Assembly (NCBI GenBank): GCA_023251095.1
Contig: JAHEZL010000018.1
Coordinates: forward strand, 1 to 64,000
From: Flavobacteriales bacterium
GTDB taxonomy: Bacteria; Bacteroidota; Bacteroidia; Flavobacteriales_C; GCA-002722245
Direction: 5' to 3'
DNA length: 64,000 nucleotides
In this document: one piece after another, positions 45,311-53,524 of the stretch
Layout of the letters: each line of letters opens with the position of its first letter
How positions within the stretch are numbered: the stretch's first letter is position 1
Program-made: the position numbers and the translations under genes
The notes under the pieces: model-generated
Database searches by the model: none
Seen by the model: the letters and a program-made list of their open reading frames with translations, nothing else
What the model was told of the DNA's origin: nothing

Positions 45311-46318
45311 CTATTTTTTTAAACTAAATCGATGTGCATACATCAGATTGAAGGTTCCGAAAGAGTAGTTGAATACGCTTCCAGCGCGTCTTCCCAAAGG
45401 AATATTGTCGGAAATAAAAACCAAACCGTAATAATTTTTATCGTCGTTGTAGCCGAAAGCGCCTCGGCTTAAAAAATTAAAACCTAATCCCGGCGCAACA
45501 CGCGGGGCGGGATTTCCCTGTAAAACATAACTATAGGTTTGCGCCACCAAAAACAAAGTTCCCGAGAGAGAAGCAAACCAATGTTTTTTGAAAACATAAG
45601 TGTAAGCATAGCCTCCACCGGCACCCAGGGTAATAGCTGTTATGCTTTGTACGCGCTGCTCGGGAGCGAAGGTCGATTTTATCATGGCGGGCAACAATGC
45701 CGAATCTCCCCGAACATTAAAAGCCGACCAATTGACTCCAAATATCGGGGCGCCCGCACTTTTTATCTGGCGATCGGTTTGAGAAAATGAAGCTTTATAA
45801 GAAAATTTCTTTTTGTTTAAATTGAAATACAACACTCCTCCCAAGCTGGCTACATTGATATCGGGTCTTCGGTAAAAGGCATTGGGATTGTTCCAGCCCG
45901 GTAATACATCGTTGGAGTTCTTCAGATAATAGCCATTGTAAAACTGAAACCAGATATCGGTTACGGTTGATCTTCCGTAAATATTAAAGCGCAAATCGAA
46001 GTGATTGGTTTTCCCTTTTTTATATTCATCTATAGGAAAGGGAGTAATTACCGTTGCCAGGATATTGAACCATTTGTAACTCACTCCAAAACCTATTTTG
46101 AAAGGGTTGTTAATGGTATAATCGAGGGCTTTATTTTTTCCTTCGGTTTGTGTGATGTCATTCGACTTAAAGTTTCCGTAGCACTTGAAAGTGATGTCGT
46201 GATGAAAAGACTTGATGTAGGACGAGTCGAATTTCACTTCTTTTTCCTTCTTTTCTTTTTTTTGAGAAAGGAGGACAGTAGGGACAAGCAGTAATATTAG
46301 GAGTGTGTTTCTTATCAC
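45311..46318 (-). CDS. DUF4421 outer-membrane-type protein
   Basis: The 335-residue protein starts with a signal peptide (MIRNTLLILLLVPTVLLS) and has alternating strands rich in aromatic residues, as in an outer-membrane beta-barrel. Segments such as DYTINNPFKIGFGVSYKWFN and PLGRRAGSVFNYSFGTFNLM fit the DUF4421 family of Bacteroidota. The start is GTG at 46318. Function is unknown. It lies between a PLP lyase-like gene and the YdeI gene in one operon. Confidence 0.75.
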   Translation of the reverse strand: MIRNTLLILLLVPTVLLSQKKEKKEKEVKFDSSYIKSFHHDITFKCYGNFKSNDITQTEGKNKALDYTINNPFKIGFGVSYKWFNILATVITPFPIDEYKKGKTNHFDLRFNIYGRSTVTDIWFQFYNGYYLKNSNDVLPGWNNPNAFYRRPDINVASLGGVLYFNLNKKKFSYKASFSQTDRQIKSAGAPIFGVNWSAFNVRGDSALLPAMIKSTFAPEQRVQSITAITLGAGGGYAYTYVFKKHWFASLSGTLFLVAQTYSYVLQGNPAPRVAPGLGFNFLSRGAFGYNDDKNYYGLVFISDNIPLGRRAGSVFNYSFGTFNLMYAHRFSLKK

Positions 46319-46319
46319 T

Positions 46320-47147
46320 TTATAATAAAGACATGTTCAGCATATTCATCAATTGTGAGGAGCGATTGGCTGAATAATTTTTTCCATCGAAGCTACTCAC
46401 CCATTGAATTCCACGAATGGCATTGGTGAAAAATATCTCGTCGGCATTTTTAAGCATTTCCATATCCACTAAACCTTCTTTTATTTTAGCGGGGTGCATT
46501 TCTAAAAGCACTTTTCTCATTACGCCGTTGATGCAACCCTCGTCTAAGGAAGGAGTCATAATCTGATCGCCCGTTACCACAAAAACATTTGAACTCACGG
46601 CTTCACTCACTCTGCCCGCATCATTCAAAATAATGACGTCATCAAAACTGTGTTTTTCGGCAAACAATCCGGCCAGAATAAAATTGAGGGAATTTGTGGT
46701 TTTTAAATTGGAAAATTTTTGTCGGCTACGCAACACTTCACTGTAAATACCTATGTTTAAGCCTTTCACATTGAGTTCGTAGTTGCTTTTGTCTAAAGAG
46801 GTTCCTTCAATTAAGAAAGCACATTTGTGTCGCTGAGGAACATACAAACCCGGTGAATCGCGATAAATCGTCAGGCGCAAACGCGCATCGGGAAAGTTGT
46901 TACGCACAAAAACTTTTTGCAATTGATTCTCCCAAAAAGCCTGATCCACGCCAGTGGTATCAAATCCTAAAAAATCGAGAGTGTATTGTAATCTTTGATA
47001 GTGCTTGTCCCAAAAAAGAATTTTGCTGTTGCTTACTTTGAGGGTTTCAAACAAAGCATCTCCGAATTTAAACGCACGGTTGGTGGAGTTGAAAAGCTTC
47101 TCACCATCTTCAACTAAAAAACCATTATAGTTGGAATATACGTGCAT
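46320..47147 (-). CDS. Class IV PLP aminotransferase / aminodeoxychorismate lyase-like
   Basis: The 275-residue protein has the fold-type IV pattern: FNSTNRAFKFGDALFET near the start, the PLP lysine in KFSNLKTTNSLNFILA, then NDAGRVSEAVSSNVFVV and a C-terminal GCINGVMRKVLLE. It could be 4-amino-4-deoxychorismate lyase (PabC, folate synthesis) or a branched-chain or D-amino-acid aminotransferase; sequence motifs by eye do not decide. It follows gmhB with a six-base gap. Confidence 0.82.
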   Translation of the reverse strand: MHVYSNYNGFLVEDGEKLFNSTNRAFKFGDALFETLKVSNSKILFWDKHYQRLQYTLDFLGFDTTGVDQAFWENQLQKVFVRNNFPDARLRLTIYRDSPGLYVPQRHKCAFLIEGTSLDKSNYELNVKGLNIGIYSEVLRSRQKFSNLKTTNSLNFILAGLFAEKHSFDDVIILNDAGRVSEAVSSNVFVVTGDQIMTPSLDEGCINGVMRKVLLEMHPAKIKEGLVDMEMLKNADEIFFTNAIRGIQWVSSFDGKNYSANRSSQLMNMLNMSLL

Positions 47148-47153
47148 TTATTT

Positions 47154-47636
47154 TTAATCAATTTGCTCTAAGATAGAAAGTTTCATTTGATTCACATCAA
47201 TTTTAATCCCTTTTACTCCTGCCCCTTCTGCACAAACAATGTCGCGTTGTTTGTCGCCAATGAAATAGGATTTTGAAGGATCAATATTGTATTTTGCCAA
47301 AGCTCTTTCCACCATCAATGATCCCGGTTTTCGGCACATGCATTTTTGTAAATCGCTGTGGTGCGGACAATAATAAATCTCTGTGATTGGAGTTCCATTT
47401 TCTTTAAATCCTTTCTCCACATGAGCGTGGATACGCTCTACATCTTCAGTGCTATAACGTTTTTTATTGATCCCTCCCTGGTTGGTGATCACTATAATCT
47501 GATAACCTCTTTTTGTGACTTCTTTAGCAATTTCAAAAAGATTGTCGAGGAAGCGGAAATCTTCCATTCTATATATATAGTCGTCGGGATCGTAATTGAT
47601 CACACCGTCTCTGTCGAGGAAAATTGCTTTCTTCAT
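47154..47636 (-). CDS. gmhB: HAD phosphatase, heptose 1,7-bisphosphate phosphatase-like
   Basis: The 160-residue protein has the HAD motif IFLDRDGVINYDPDDY (D8 nucleophile, D10 acid/base), ITNQGGI and the zinc-binding loop CPHHSDLQKCMCRKP, then YFIGDKQRDIVCAEGAG. This is the GmhB histidinol-phosphatase-like type, which makes heptose 1-phosphate for lipopolysaccharide core. Its ATG overlaps the rhomboid stop by four bases. Confidence 0.87.
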   Translation of the reverse strand: MKKAIFLDRDGVINYDPDDYIYRMEDFRFLDNLFEIAKEVTKRGYQIIVITNQGGINKKRYSTEDVERIHAHVEKGFKENGTPITEIYYCPHHSDLQKCMCRKPGSLMVERALAKYNIDPSKSYFIGDKQRDIVCAEGAGVKGIKIDVNQMKLSILEQID

Positions 47637-48250
47637 CTCATTAATTCTTGAACTATATTAATAAATCGCGGGAACAATTCCGGCTTTAATACAATAGGAA
47701 AGACAAAGCCGAATAACGATCCCCAAAAATGAGAGTCATGACTGACATTGTCGTAATTCTTATTACTCATATATGCCGACAGCGCCAAATAGATGACTCC
47801 AAAAACAACCGATGGCATCGGGATAAAAAAGAAACCTATTTTTCCTTCGGGATGGAGCAATATACTTGTGAAAACAATTGCGCTCACCGCTCCTGATGCG
47901 CCCAATGAACTATAACCATGATTATCCTTGTGCCTGGCAACAGAATAAATATCGCTGAAAATCAATCCTAAAAAATAGAGAAGAAGAAAATTGACCAAGC
48001 CTTTAGTTTCTCCAAAAAGAGCAATAAAGTCATATTCAATCTGCATTCCGAAAGAATAAAAAGCCAGCATATTAAATCCAAGATGCCACCAATTAGAATG
48101 GAGAAAGCCACTTGAAATCATCCTGTAATATTGCTTATAATGAATTACCTGATAAGGAATCAAAGTGTATTTATACTTCAAATCCGTTCGGGTAAAACCC
48201 AGATAAGACACAGCAACCGTGACTATTACAATAATTAAGGTGATGTTCAT
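47633..48250 (-). CDS. Rhomboid-family intramembrane serine protease
   Basis: The 205-residue protein has six membrane helices, HSNWWHLGFN (oxyanion N60) in helix 2, the catalytic serine in GASGA (S119) and the catalytic histidine H174 in SHFWGSLFG. Rhomboids cleave membrane proteins within the bilayer. Both catalytic residues are present, so it should be active. It lies one base from the DUF4494 gene and overlaps gmhB by four bases, so it belongs to the same transcript; its substrate is unknown. Confidence 0.9.
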   Translation of the reverse strand: MNITLIIVIVTVAVSYLGFTRTDLKYKYTLIPYQVIHYKQYYRMISSGFLHSNWWHLGFNMLAFYSFGMQIEYDFIALFGETKGLVNFLLLYFLGLIFSDIYSVARHKDNHGYSSLGASGAVSAIVFTSILLHPEGKIGFFFIPMPSVVFGVIYLALSAYMSNKNYDNVSHDSHFWGSLFGFVFPIVLKPELFPRFINIVQELMR

Positions 48251-48251
48251 A

Positions 48252-48761
48252 TTAATCTTCGAACTCCTCTGATCTCTTCAAAGATTTTTTCTTTTTCCCC
48301 TTTTTAGCTGCTGTTTTAATATCTTCTAAAGTACCGTCTTCAGTGTATGGAAATACTTCTGTAACAGTAGATTTGCTGATGGCAGGCAGCTCCCACTCTA
48401 CTATTGAACCTTCCAAACGAACTTCAATTTTTTCACAGGCATCTTTCAATGAATCAGCCGCTACGAGGTAATTTTCAGTGATTGTTCTTTCTTTCCCTGA
48501 ATCTTCATCCGTTGACTTGTAAGTTACTTTGGCTTTGTAATATGCCGCTGCACCTTCTTCAAAAATGATATCACTGATGTTGGTTTTAACACAAGTGAGT
48601 AAATTATATTCAGGAATGGTTTCTTCCAAAGCCGCCAACAATCGGGCTTCCGCTTCGGTAAACGACATTGAATTTAAAACATAGCTCTCACTTTTTTTGT
48701 AGATGCTTCCGTTCTCAGCTTGTTTTAAATAGCTGATTTTACAAATAAACCAATTTGACAT
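48252..48761 (-). CDS. DUF4494 protein
   Basis: From ATG 48761 it has 169 residues beginning MSNWFICKISYLKQ. The early FTEAEARLLAALEE and DIIFEEGAAAYYKAKVTY segments mark DUF4494, a family of small cytoplasmic Bacteroidota proteins without known function. The C-terminus is a Lys-rich tail (KKGKKKKSLKRSEEFED). The longer start at 48788 adds nine residues and is less likely. It heads the minus-strand run through the YdeI gene and diverges from the dihydroorotase-like gene. Confidence 0.75.
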   Translation of the reverse strand: MSNWFICKISYLKQAENGSIYKKSESYVLNSMSFTEAEARLLAALEETIPEYNLLTCVKTNISDIIFEEGAAAYYKAKVTYKSTDEDSGKERTITENYLVAADSLKDACEKIEVRLEGSIVEWELPAISKSTVTEVFPYTEDGTLEDIKTAAKKGKKKKSLKRSEEFED

Positions 48762-48829
48762 TTCGTAGATTTTTAAATTAATAAGCAAGCAAAATTAGAC
48801 TTTACAGTTTACACTTTAAACTTTTTTTC

Positions 48830-48837
48830 TACATTTG
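48830..48837 (+). promoter_or_regulatory. Promoter -7 box of the dihydroorotase-like gene
   Basis: TACATTTG matches TAnnTTTG perfectly, ten bases before the ATG at 48848, implying a very short leader. Confidence 0.65.
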
Positions 48838-48847
48838 ACAAAATTAA

Positions 48848-50110
48848 ATGCCAATGGATCTTCTTCTAAAGAAAGTAACCGTCATCGATCCAAATTCTCC
48901 ATTCAATAATAAACAAGTCGACATATTTATAAAAGCCGGTAAGATTTCAGAAATCGGCAAGCTCAGCAAGAAAGGTGTTAAAACCATTGAATCTGCACAG
49001 TTATTTGTATCTCCGGGGTGGCTGGATGTCAATGCAAACTTCTGTGATCCGGGCAATGAACACAAAGAAACTTTAGCCAACGGAATTTTAACAGCGGCCA
49101 AAGGCGGATATACCGGCGTGGTGCTCTCCCCTTCTACCAAGCCCGCCATTGATAGCAAATCGGGCGTTGAGTACATTATCAATCAAACAGCAAAAAGCGC
49201 AGTAGATATTTTTCCGATGGGGAACCTATCGGCAAAAGGCGACAATAAGGATTTGAGTGAAATGTACGACATGCAACAGTCGGGAGCCATTGCTTTCTCC
49301 GACGGTAAACATGCCATCAGCAATACAGAGCTTATTAAACTGGCTTTATTGTACACCAAAAAATTCTCCTCAACAATAGTGCTTTACTCCGAAGATCCGC
49401 ATCTGGCCAACGACGGCATGGTGAACGAAGGAAAAGCAAGTGCGAGCTTAGGATTAAAAACCCGTCCGGCCATTGCCGAAGAAATTGCAGTAGCCACCAA
49501 CATCAGCTTACTGGAATACACCGAAGGGCGCTTACACCTTTCACTGGTTTCCACTTCAAAAGCAGTAGAACTGATCAAAGCAGCGAAAAAAAATAAACTC
49601 AAAATTTCTGCCGACGTTGCGGTGATGAATCTTGTGATGAACGACACAGCAACAGAAAGCTTCAATTCTAATTATAAAGTACTTCCTCCGCTGCGCGACG
49701 AAAAAGACAGAAAGGCTTTGGTTGCCGGACTGAAATCGGGAGCCATAGATTTCATCACTACCAACCACGAACCGCAAAACATAGAAAATAAAAAGTGTGA
49801 ATTCGATCAGGCTAACTTTGGAGTAGCCATCATGGAAACTGCATTTGCTGCTTTGAATACGCACATCGGAAAAGAAATAGAACTTTCTTTGCTCATTGAA
49901 AAATTATCCATCGCTCCGCGAAAAGCATTCAATATAGAAGTGCCAAAAATAAAAATCGGAGAAACGGCAAACATCACTTTGTTTGATCCTTCGGTAAAAT
50001 GGGAAGTGAAAGAAAAATCTTTACAAGCCCTTTCAAAAAACAATCCTTTCATCGGAAAAACTTTGAAAGGAAAAGTTATCGGAGTATATAATAATGGTAA
50101 ACTGCTGTAA
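48848..50110 (+). CDS. pyrC: Dihydroorotase-like protein lacking several metal ligands
   Basis: The 420-residue protein aligns with type I dihydroorotases over its length (start LLLKKVTVIDPNSPFN, then VSPGWLDVNANFCDPGNEHKET). The metal-binding HxH expected after the first strand is NAN here. The usual TDHAPH aspartate region reads TTNHEP, and the HAED-type segment reads YSEDPHL. With these losses it is probably not a normal dihydroorotase; noncatalytic PyrC homologues can be partners of aspartate carbamoyltransferase. That role is inferred. The frame is intact, so it is not a pseudogene. Confidence 0.8.
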   Translation: MPMDLLLKKVTVIDPNSPFNNKQVDIFIKAGKISEIGKLSKKGVKTIESAQLFVSPGWLDVNANFCDPGNEHKETLANGILTAAKGGYTGVVLSPSTKPAIDSKSGVEYIINQTAKSAVDIFPMGNLSAKGDNKDLSEMYDMQQSGAIAFSDGKHAISNTELIKLALLYTKKFSSTIVLYSEDPHLANDGMVNEGKASASLGLKTRPAIAEEIAVATNISLLEYTEGRLHLSLVSTSKAVELIKAAKKNKLKISADVAVMNLVMNDTATESFNSNYKVLPPLRDEKDRKALVAGLKSGAIDFITTNHEPQNIENKKCEFDQANFGVAIMETAFAALNTHIGKEIELSLLIEKLSIAPRKAFNIEVPKIKIGETANITLFDPSVKWEVKEKSLQALSKNNPFIGKTLKGKVIGVYNNGKLL

Positions 50111-50242
50111 ACACACGTTTTAACAGCGCTTCATTAAATCAATCCTTTTTTCTTTTCCACAAAATTTAGTGAATAATTAATTCCGCTTGCTATTGCGAGA
50201 TAGAATTTAAATTGAAACATTTACGCATACGTTTAGGCAAGC

Positions 50243-51646
50243 ATGGAAGAAAACGAATTTAACGAAGATCACGAAGGAATCAACAACGATATAGAACGTT
50301 TCGAGCAGATGATCGCGAGAAATGATTTATACTACTTCGACCGCGAAAAATTCTCTGACATTATTGAGCACTATGCTCACCAAAAAGATTTTCAAAGAGC
50401 AATGCTCGTTTTGAAATACGCCAAATCACAACATCCCGAATCCAAAGAATTATTATTGTCGGAAGTGCAAATCCTTACCGGAAATTATAAATTCAAAAAA
50501 GCTTTGCGCCTGTTGGCTCAGCTAGAGCATGAATTGCCGTGGAACGCCGAAGTATACTTAACAAAAGCTACCATCTTAAGTAAATTAAAATTGCACGAAC
50601 AAGCTGTTCAATGCCTGAAAAAAGCATTGCAATTTGCCGAACACAAAGATGAAGTTTATATCCTGCTGGCTTTTGAATATCAGTTTTTAAACAATTACGA
50701 CAAAGCCATCGACTATTTTAAAAAATCATTGAAGGACAATCCTGAAAATGAAGCGGCTTTGTATGAATTATCATATTGCTTTGATACACTCGACAGATCC
50801 GAAGAAGGAATAGAATTCTACATGGACTTCGTGGACAAAAATCCATACAGCGAAGCATCCTGGTACAACCTCGGAAACCTTTACAGCAAAATAAATAAGT
50901 TCGACGAAGCCATTGATGCCTTTGATTTTGTAATCGCCATCAATGATTTTTTTACTGCAGCATATTTCAGCAAAGCCAACTTATTGGCGCATCTGGAAAG
51001 ATACGAAGATGCAATAGTTATCTACAAAGAAACCTTTGATCAGGAAGCTCCAAGCGGGGTTGTGTATTGCCACATTGCTGAGTGCTATGAAAAATTAAAC
51101 AACTTCACACTCGGATTGGAACACTACGAAAAAGCACTTTCTTTAGATCCTGAATACGGCGACTCCTGGTTAGGAAAAGCAATTTGTTTGGATGAACTCG
51201 GCCGCCTGGAAGATGCTTTCAAATGCTTGCAAAAGGCTTTGGATATTGATAAAGAGAATGCCGACTATTGGTATGCTTTTGCTGAAATTGAAGATAAATT
51301 AGGCCGCACAGATGACGCCATCGCTTCCTTCAAACAAGCATTGACTTTAAATCCCGATGATCCTGAAATGTATTTGGAGTATGCGGATTTACTGATGAAA
51401 AATCAGAGTTATAAAATTACCATTGAAGCCATTCATCAGGGATTAATGCTACATCCCGATTTTCATAGATTCCATTATTACCTTACAGCAGTTTACTTAG
51501 AGAAAGGTTCGTTCAACAAAGCTTACGAACATTTTGAAAAAGGATTGATCATGAATCCGAAAGACTGCAACTTCCTATTTGAAATTCAACCGGAAGCGAG
51601 TGATAACCAGAATATACTGGAGTTGATTGATTTGTATAATAATTAG
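50243..51646 (+). CDS. Tetratricopeptide repeat protein
   Basis: The 467-residue protein is a string of about eleven TPRs (for example YDKAIDYFKKSLKDNPENEA, KFDEAIDAFDFVIAINDFFT, DAIASFKQALTLNPDDPEM). It has an acidic N-terminus and no signal peptide or membrane helix, so it is a cytoplasmic scaffold. Single gene; partners unknown. Confidence 0.85.
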   Translation: MEENEFNEDHEGINNDIERFEQMIARNDLYYFDREKFSDIIEHYAHQKDFQRAMLVLKYAKSQHPESKELLLSEVQILTGNYKFKKALRLLAQLEHELPWNAEVYLTKATILSKLKLHEQAVQCLKKALQFAEHKDEVYILLAFEYQFLNNYDKAIDYFKKSLKDNPENEAALYELSYCFDTLDRSEEGIEFYMDFVDKNPYSEASWYNLGNLYSKINKFDEAIDAFDFVIAINDFFTAAYFSKANLLAHLERYEDAIVIYKETFDQEAPSGVVYCHIAECYEKLNNFTLGLEHYEKALSLDPEYGDSWLGKAICLDELGRLEDAFKCLQKALDIDKENADYWYAFAEIEDKLGRTDDAIASFKQALTLNPDDPEMYLEYADLLMKNQSYKITIEAIHQGLMLHPDFHRFHYYLTAVYLEKGSFNKAYEHFEKGLIMNPKDCNFLFEIQPEASDNQNILELIDLYNN

Positions 51647-51714
51647 ATTTTACCTCTACGAATTTCAGCTCCAATGACGTGCCGGGTAATGATGTATTCG
51701 AGAAAATAAAACTA

Positions 51715-52032
51715 CTAATACGATTCCATCGCCGGATCCACATCTTCCGCCCATTCCAAAATCCCACCTCCTAAGTTCATCAAATTAGTATAGCCATATC
51801 TTTCTTCCAGCGCAGCTATCACTGACGCTGACCTTCTGCCGCTTCTGCAATACACCACTACAGGCTTCTCTTTTGAAATTTTATCCAGATTGTTCAAAAT
51901 CATATTCATCGGAATATGTTCTCCACCAATAGAAGCAATCTCCAATTCATAGGCTTCACGCACATCAATCAATTGAATGTCTTCCCCTTTATCTAATCTT
52001 TCTTTTAATTCTACTGCAGAAATGTTATACAT
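51715..52032 (-). CDS. Single-domain rhodanese-like protein
   Basis: From ATG 52032 it has 105 residues starting MYNISAVELKERL. It has IQLIDVREAYELEIASIGG and the active loop VVYCRSGRRSA with its Cys, which can carry sulfur as a persulfide. Such small rhodaneses transfer sulfane sulfur. The longer frame from 52071 adds 13 residues and is unsupported. It is a lone minus-strand gene, convergent with the TPR gene. Confidence 0.85.
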   Translation of the reverse strand: MYNISAVELKERLDKGEDIQLIDVREAYELEIASIGGEHIPMNMILNNLDKISKEKPVVVYCRSGRRSASVIAALEERYGYTNLMNLGGGILEWAEDVDPAMESY

Positions 52033-52115
52033 ATAATGAATGTTTAAATCAAAAATAGAAAATAATAGCAACTTCCCTTTATCTTTTTATTTTTACCGAA
52101 ACATAATCCGTACTC

Positions 52116-52766
52116 ATGATTTTTCAAGACCTTTTAGATTTGCTGACCAACCTCAAGCCCACCATGGAGGCATGGATTACAGAATACCAAACTACTACCT
52201 ATTTTATTTTAGCGCTCATCATTTTCTGCGAAACAGGATTGATCGCTTTGCCTATTTTACCCGGTGATTCATTGCTTTTTACAGCCGGACTCCTTTGCAA
52301 AACCCTGGGAGTTTTAAATATATGGATATTGATCCCGCTTCTTTTCGGCGCTGCTATCTTAGGCGATAACGTCAATTATTTCGTAGGGAAGTTTTTCGGT
52401 GAAAAAGTATTTGAAATCAAATGGCTCAAGAGATTCATCAAAAGAGAATACCTGGATAAAACGCATCTCTTCTTTGAAAAACACGGAGGCAAAACCATCA
52501 TCATGGCGCGCTTCGTTCCTATTGTAAGAACCTTCGCTCCTTTTGCTGCCGGCATCGGACAAATGAATTATGCAAAATACATCACCTTCTGTGTTGTAGG
52601 CGGATTGCTTTGGGTAAGCGGTTTATCATTGTTGGGATATTTCCTTGCAGAAAATGAATTCATCAATGCCAATTACGAAAAAGTAATTTTAGGTATTGTT
52701 GCCATTTCAGTGTTGCCGATTATTTTTTCGTTTTTGAAAAGTAAGTTTTCAAAGAAAGCAGCATGA
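52116..52766 (+). CDS. DedA-family membrane protein
   Basis: The 216-residue protein has the DedA (VTT/SNARE-associated) signature: EPxxPxPGD-like ETGLIALPILPGDSLLFTAG and the ARFVPIVRTFAPFAAGIGQM motif, with several re-entrant or membrane helices. DedA proteins recycle undecaprenyl phosphate or other lipid carriers and support membrane potential. Its last four bases overlap the aroE start (ATGA), linking the two genes. Confidence 0.88.
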   Translation: MIFQDLLDLLTNLKPTMEAWITEYQTTTYFILALIIFCETGLIALPILPGDSLLFTAGLLCKTLGVLNIWILIPLLFGAAILGDNVNYFVGKFFGEKVFEIKWLKRFIKREYLDKTHLFFEKHGGKTIIMARFVPIVRTFAPFAAGIGQMNYAKYITFCVVGGLLWVSGLSLLGYFLAENEFINANYEKVILGIVAISVLPIIFSFLKSKFSKKAA

Positions 52767-53524
52767 AAACCTACGGACTTATAGGCTTTCCCCTCTCCCA
52801 CTCTTTTTCGGCGGGCTACTTCAAAAAGAAATTTGAGAAGGAAGGTATTGTTGATTCTCAATACTTAAACTTTGAAATTCCTTCTATTGAAAAAGTACTG
52901 GAAGTAATTAAATCCAATCCTGAGTTGCAGGGAATCAATGTTACCATACCTTATAAAGAACAGGTTCTTCCTTATCTAGATAAACTGGATGATGCCGCAA
53001 AAGAAATTGGCGCGGTAAATACCATCAAAATTTTTCGCAAGGGAGATGAAATTTTATTGAAAGGATACAACACCGATGTTTACGGATTTAAAGAAACACT
53101 GAAACCGCTTTTGAAAAACTTTCACCACAAAGCTTTGATCCTCGGGACGGGCGGCGCTGCCAAAGCGGTGGAATATGTTTTAAAAAATATAGGATTGGAA
53201 GTGTTATACATTTCCAGAAATCCCGAAAATGAAAATGAACGTTCTTACTCTGAACTGAATGAAACTGCCATCAGAAATTTTCCGGTGATTGTGAACTCTA
53301 GTCCGCTGGGGATGTATCCGAATATTGATGCTTGTCCGGAAATACCTTACGACTTCGTCAACGAAAACAATTTACTCTACGATTTAATTTACAATCCTGC
53401 AGAAACTTTGTTCCTAAAAAAAGGAAGAGAAAAAGGTGCGCTTACACAAAACGGTTTGGCGATGCTAGAACTTCAAGCTGAAAAAGCTTATGAAATCTGG
53501 ACTTCCGACGAATATCAATTTTAA
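52763..53524 (+). CDS. aroE: Shikimate dehydrogenase
   Basis: The 253-residue enzyme begins MKTYGLIGFPLSHSFSAGYF with the shikimate-binding SHS motif. It then has GINVTIPYKEQVLPYLD (catalytic Lys), AVNTIKI and the NADP loop ILGTGGAAKAV. It reduces 3-dehydroshikimate in aromatic amino-acid synthesis. The stop overlaps the end of the convergent LRR-like gene by four bases. Length is typical, slightly short. Confidence 0.93.
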   Translation: MKTYGLIGFPLSHSFSAGYFKKKFEKEGIVDSQYLNFEIPSIEKVLEVIKSNPELQGINVTIPYKEQVLPYLDKLDDAAKEIGAVNTIKIFRKGDEILLKGYNTDVYGFKETLKPLLKNFHHKALILGTGGAAKAVEYVLKNIGLEVLYISRNPENENERSYSELNETAIRNFPVIVNSSPLGMYPNIDACPEIPYDFVNENNLLYDLIYNPAETLFLKKGREKGALTQNGLAMLELQAEKAYEIWTSDEYQF

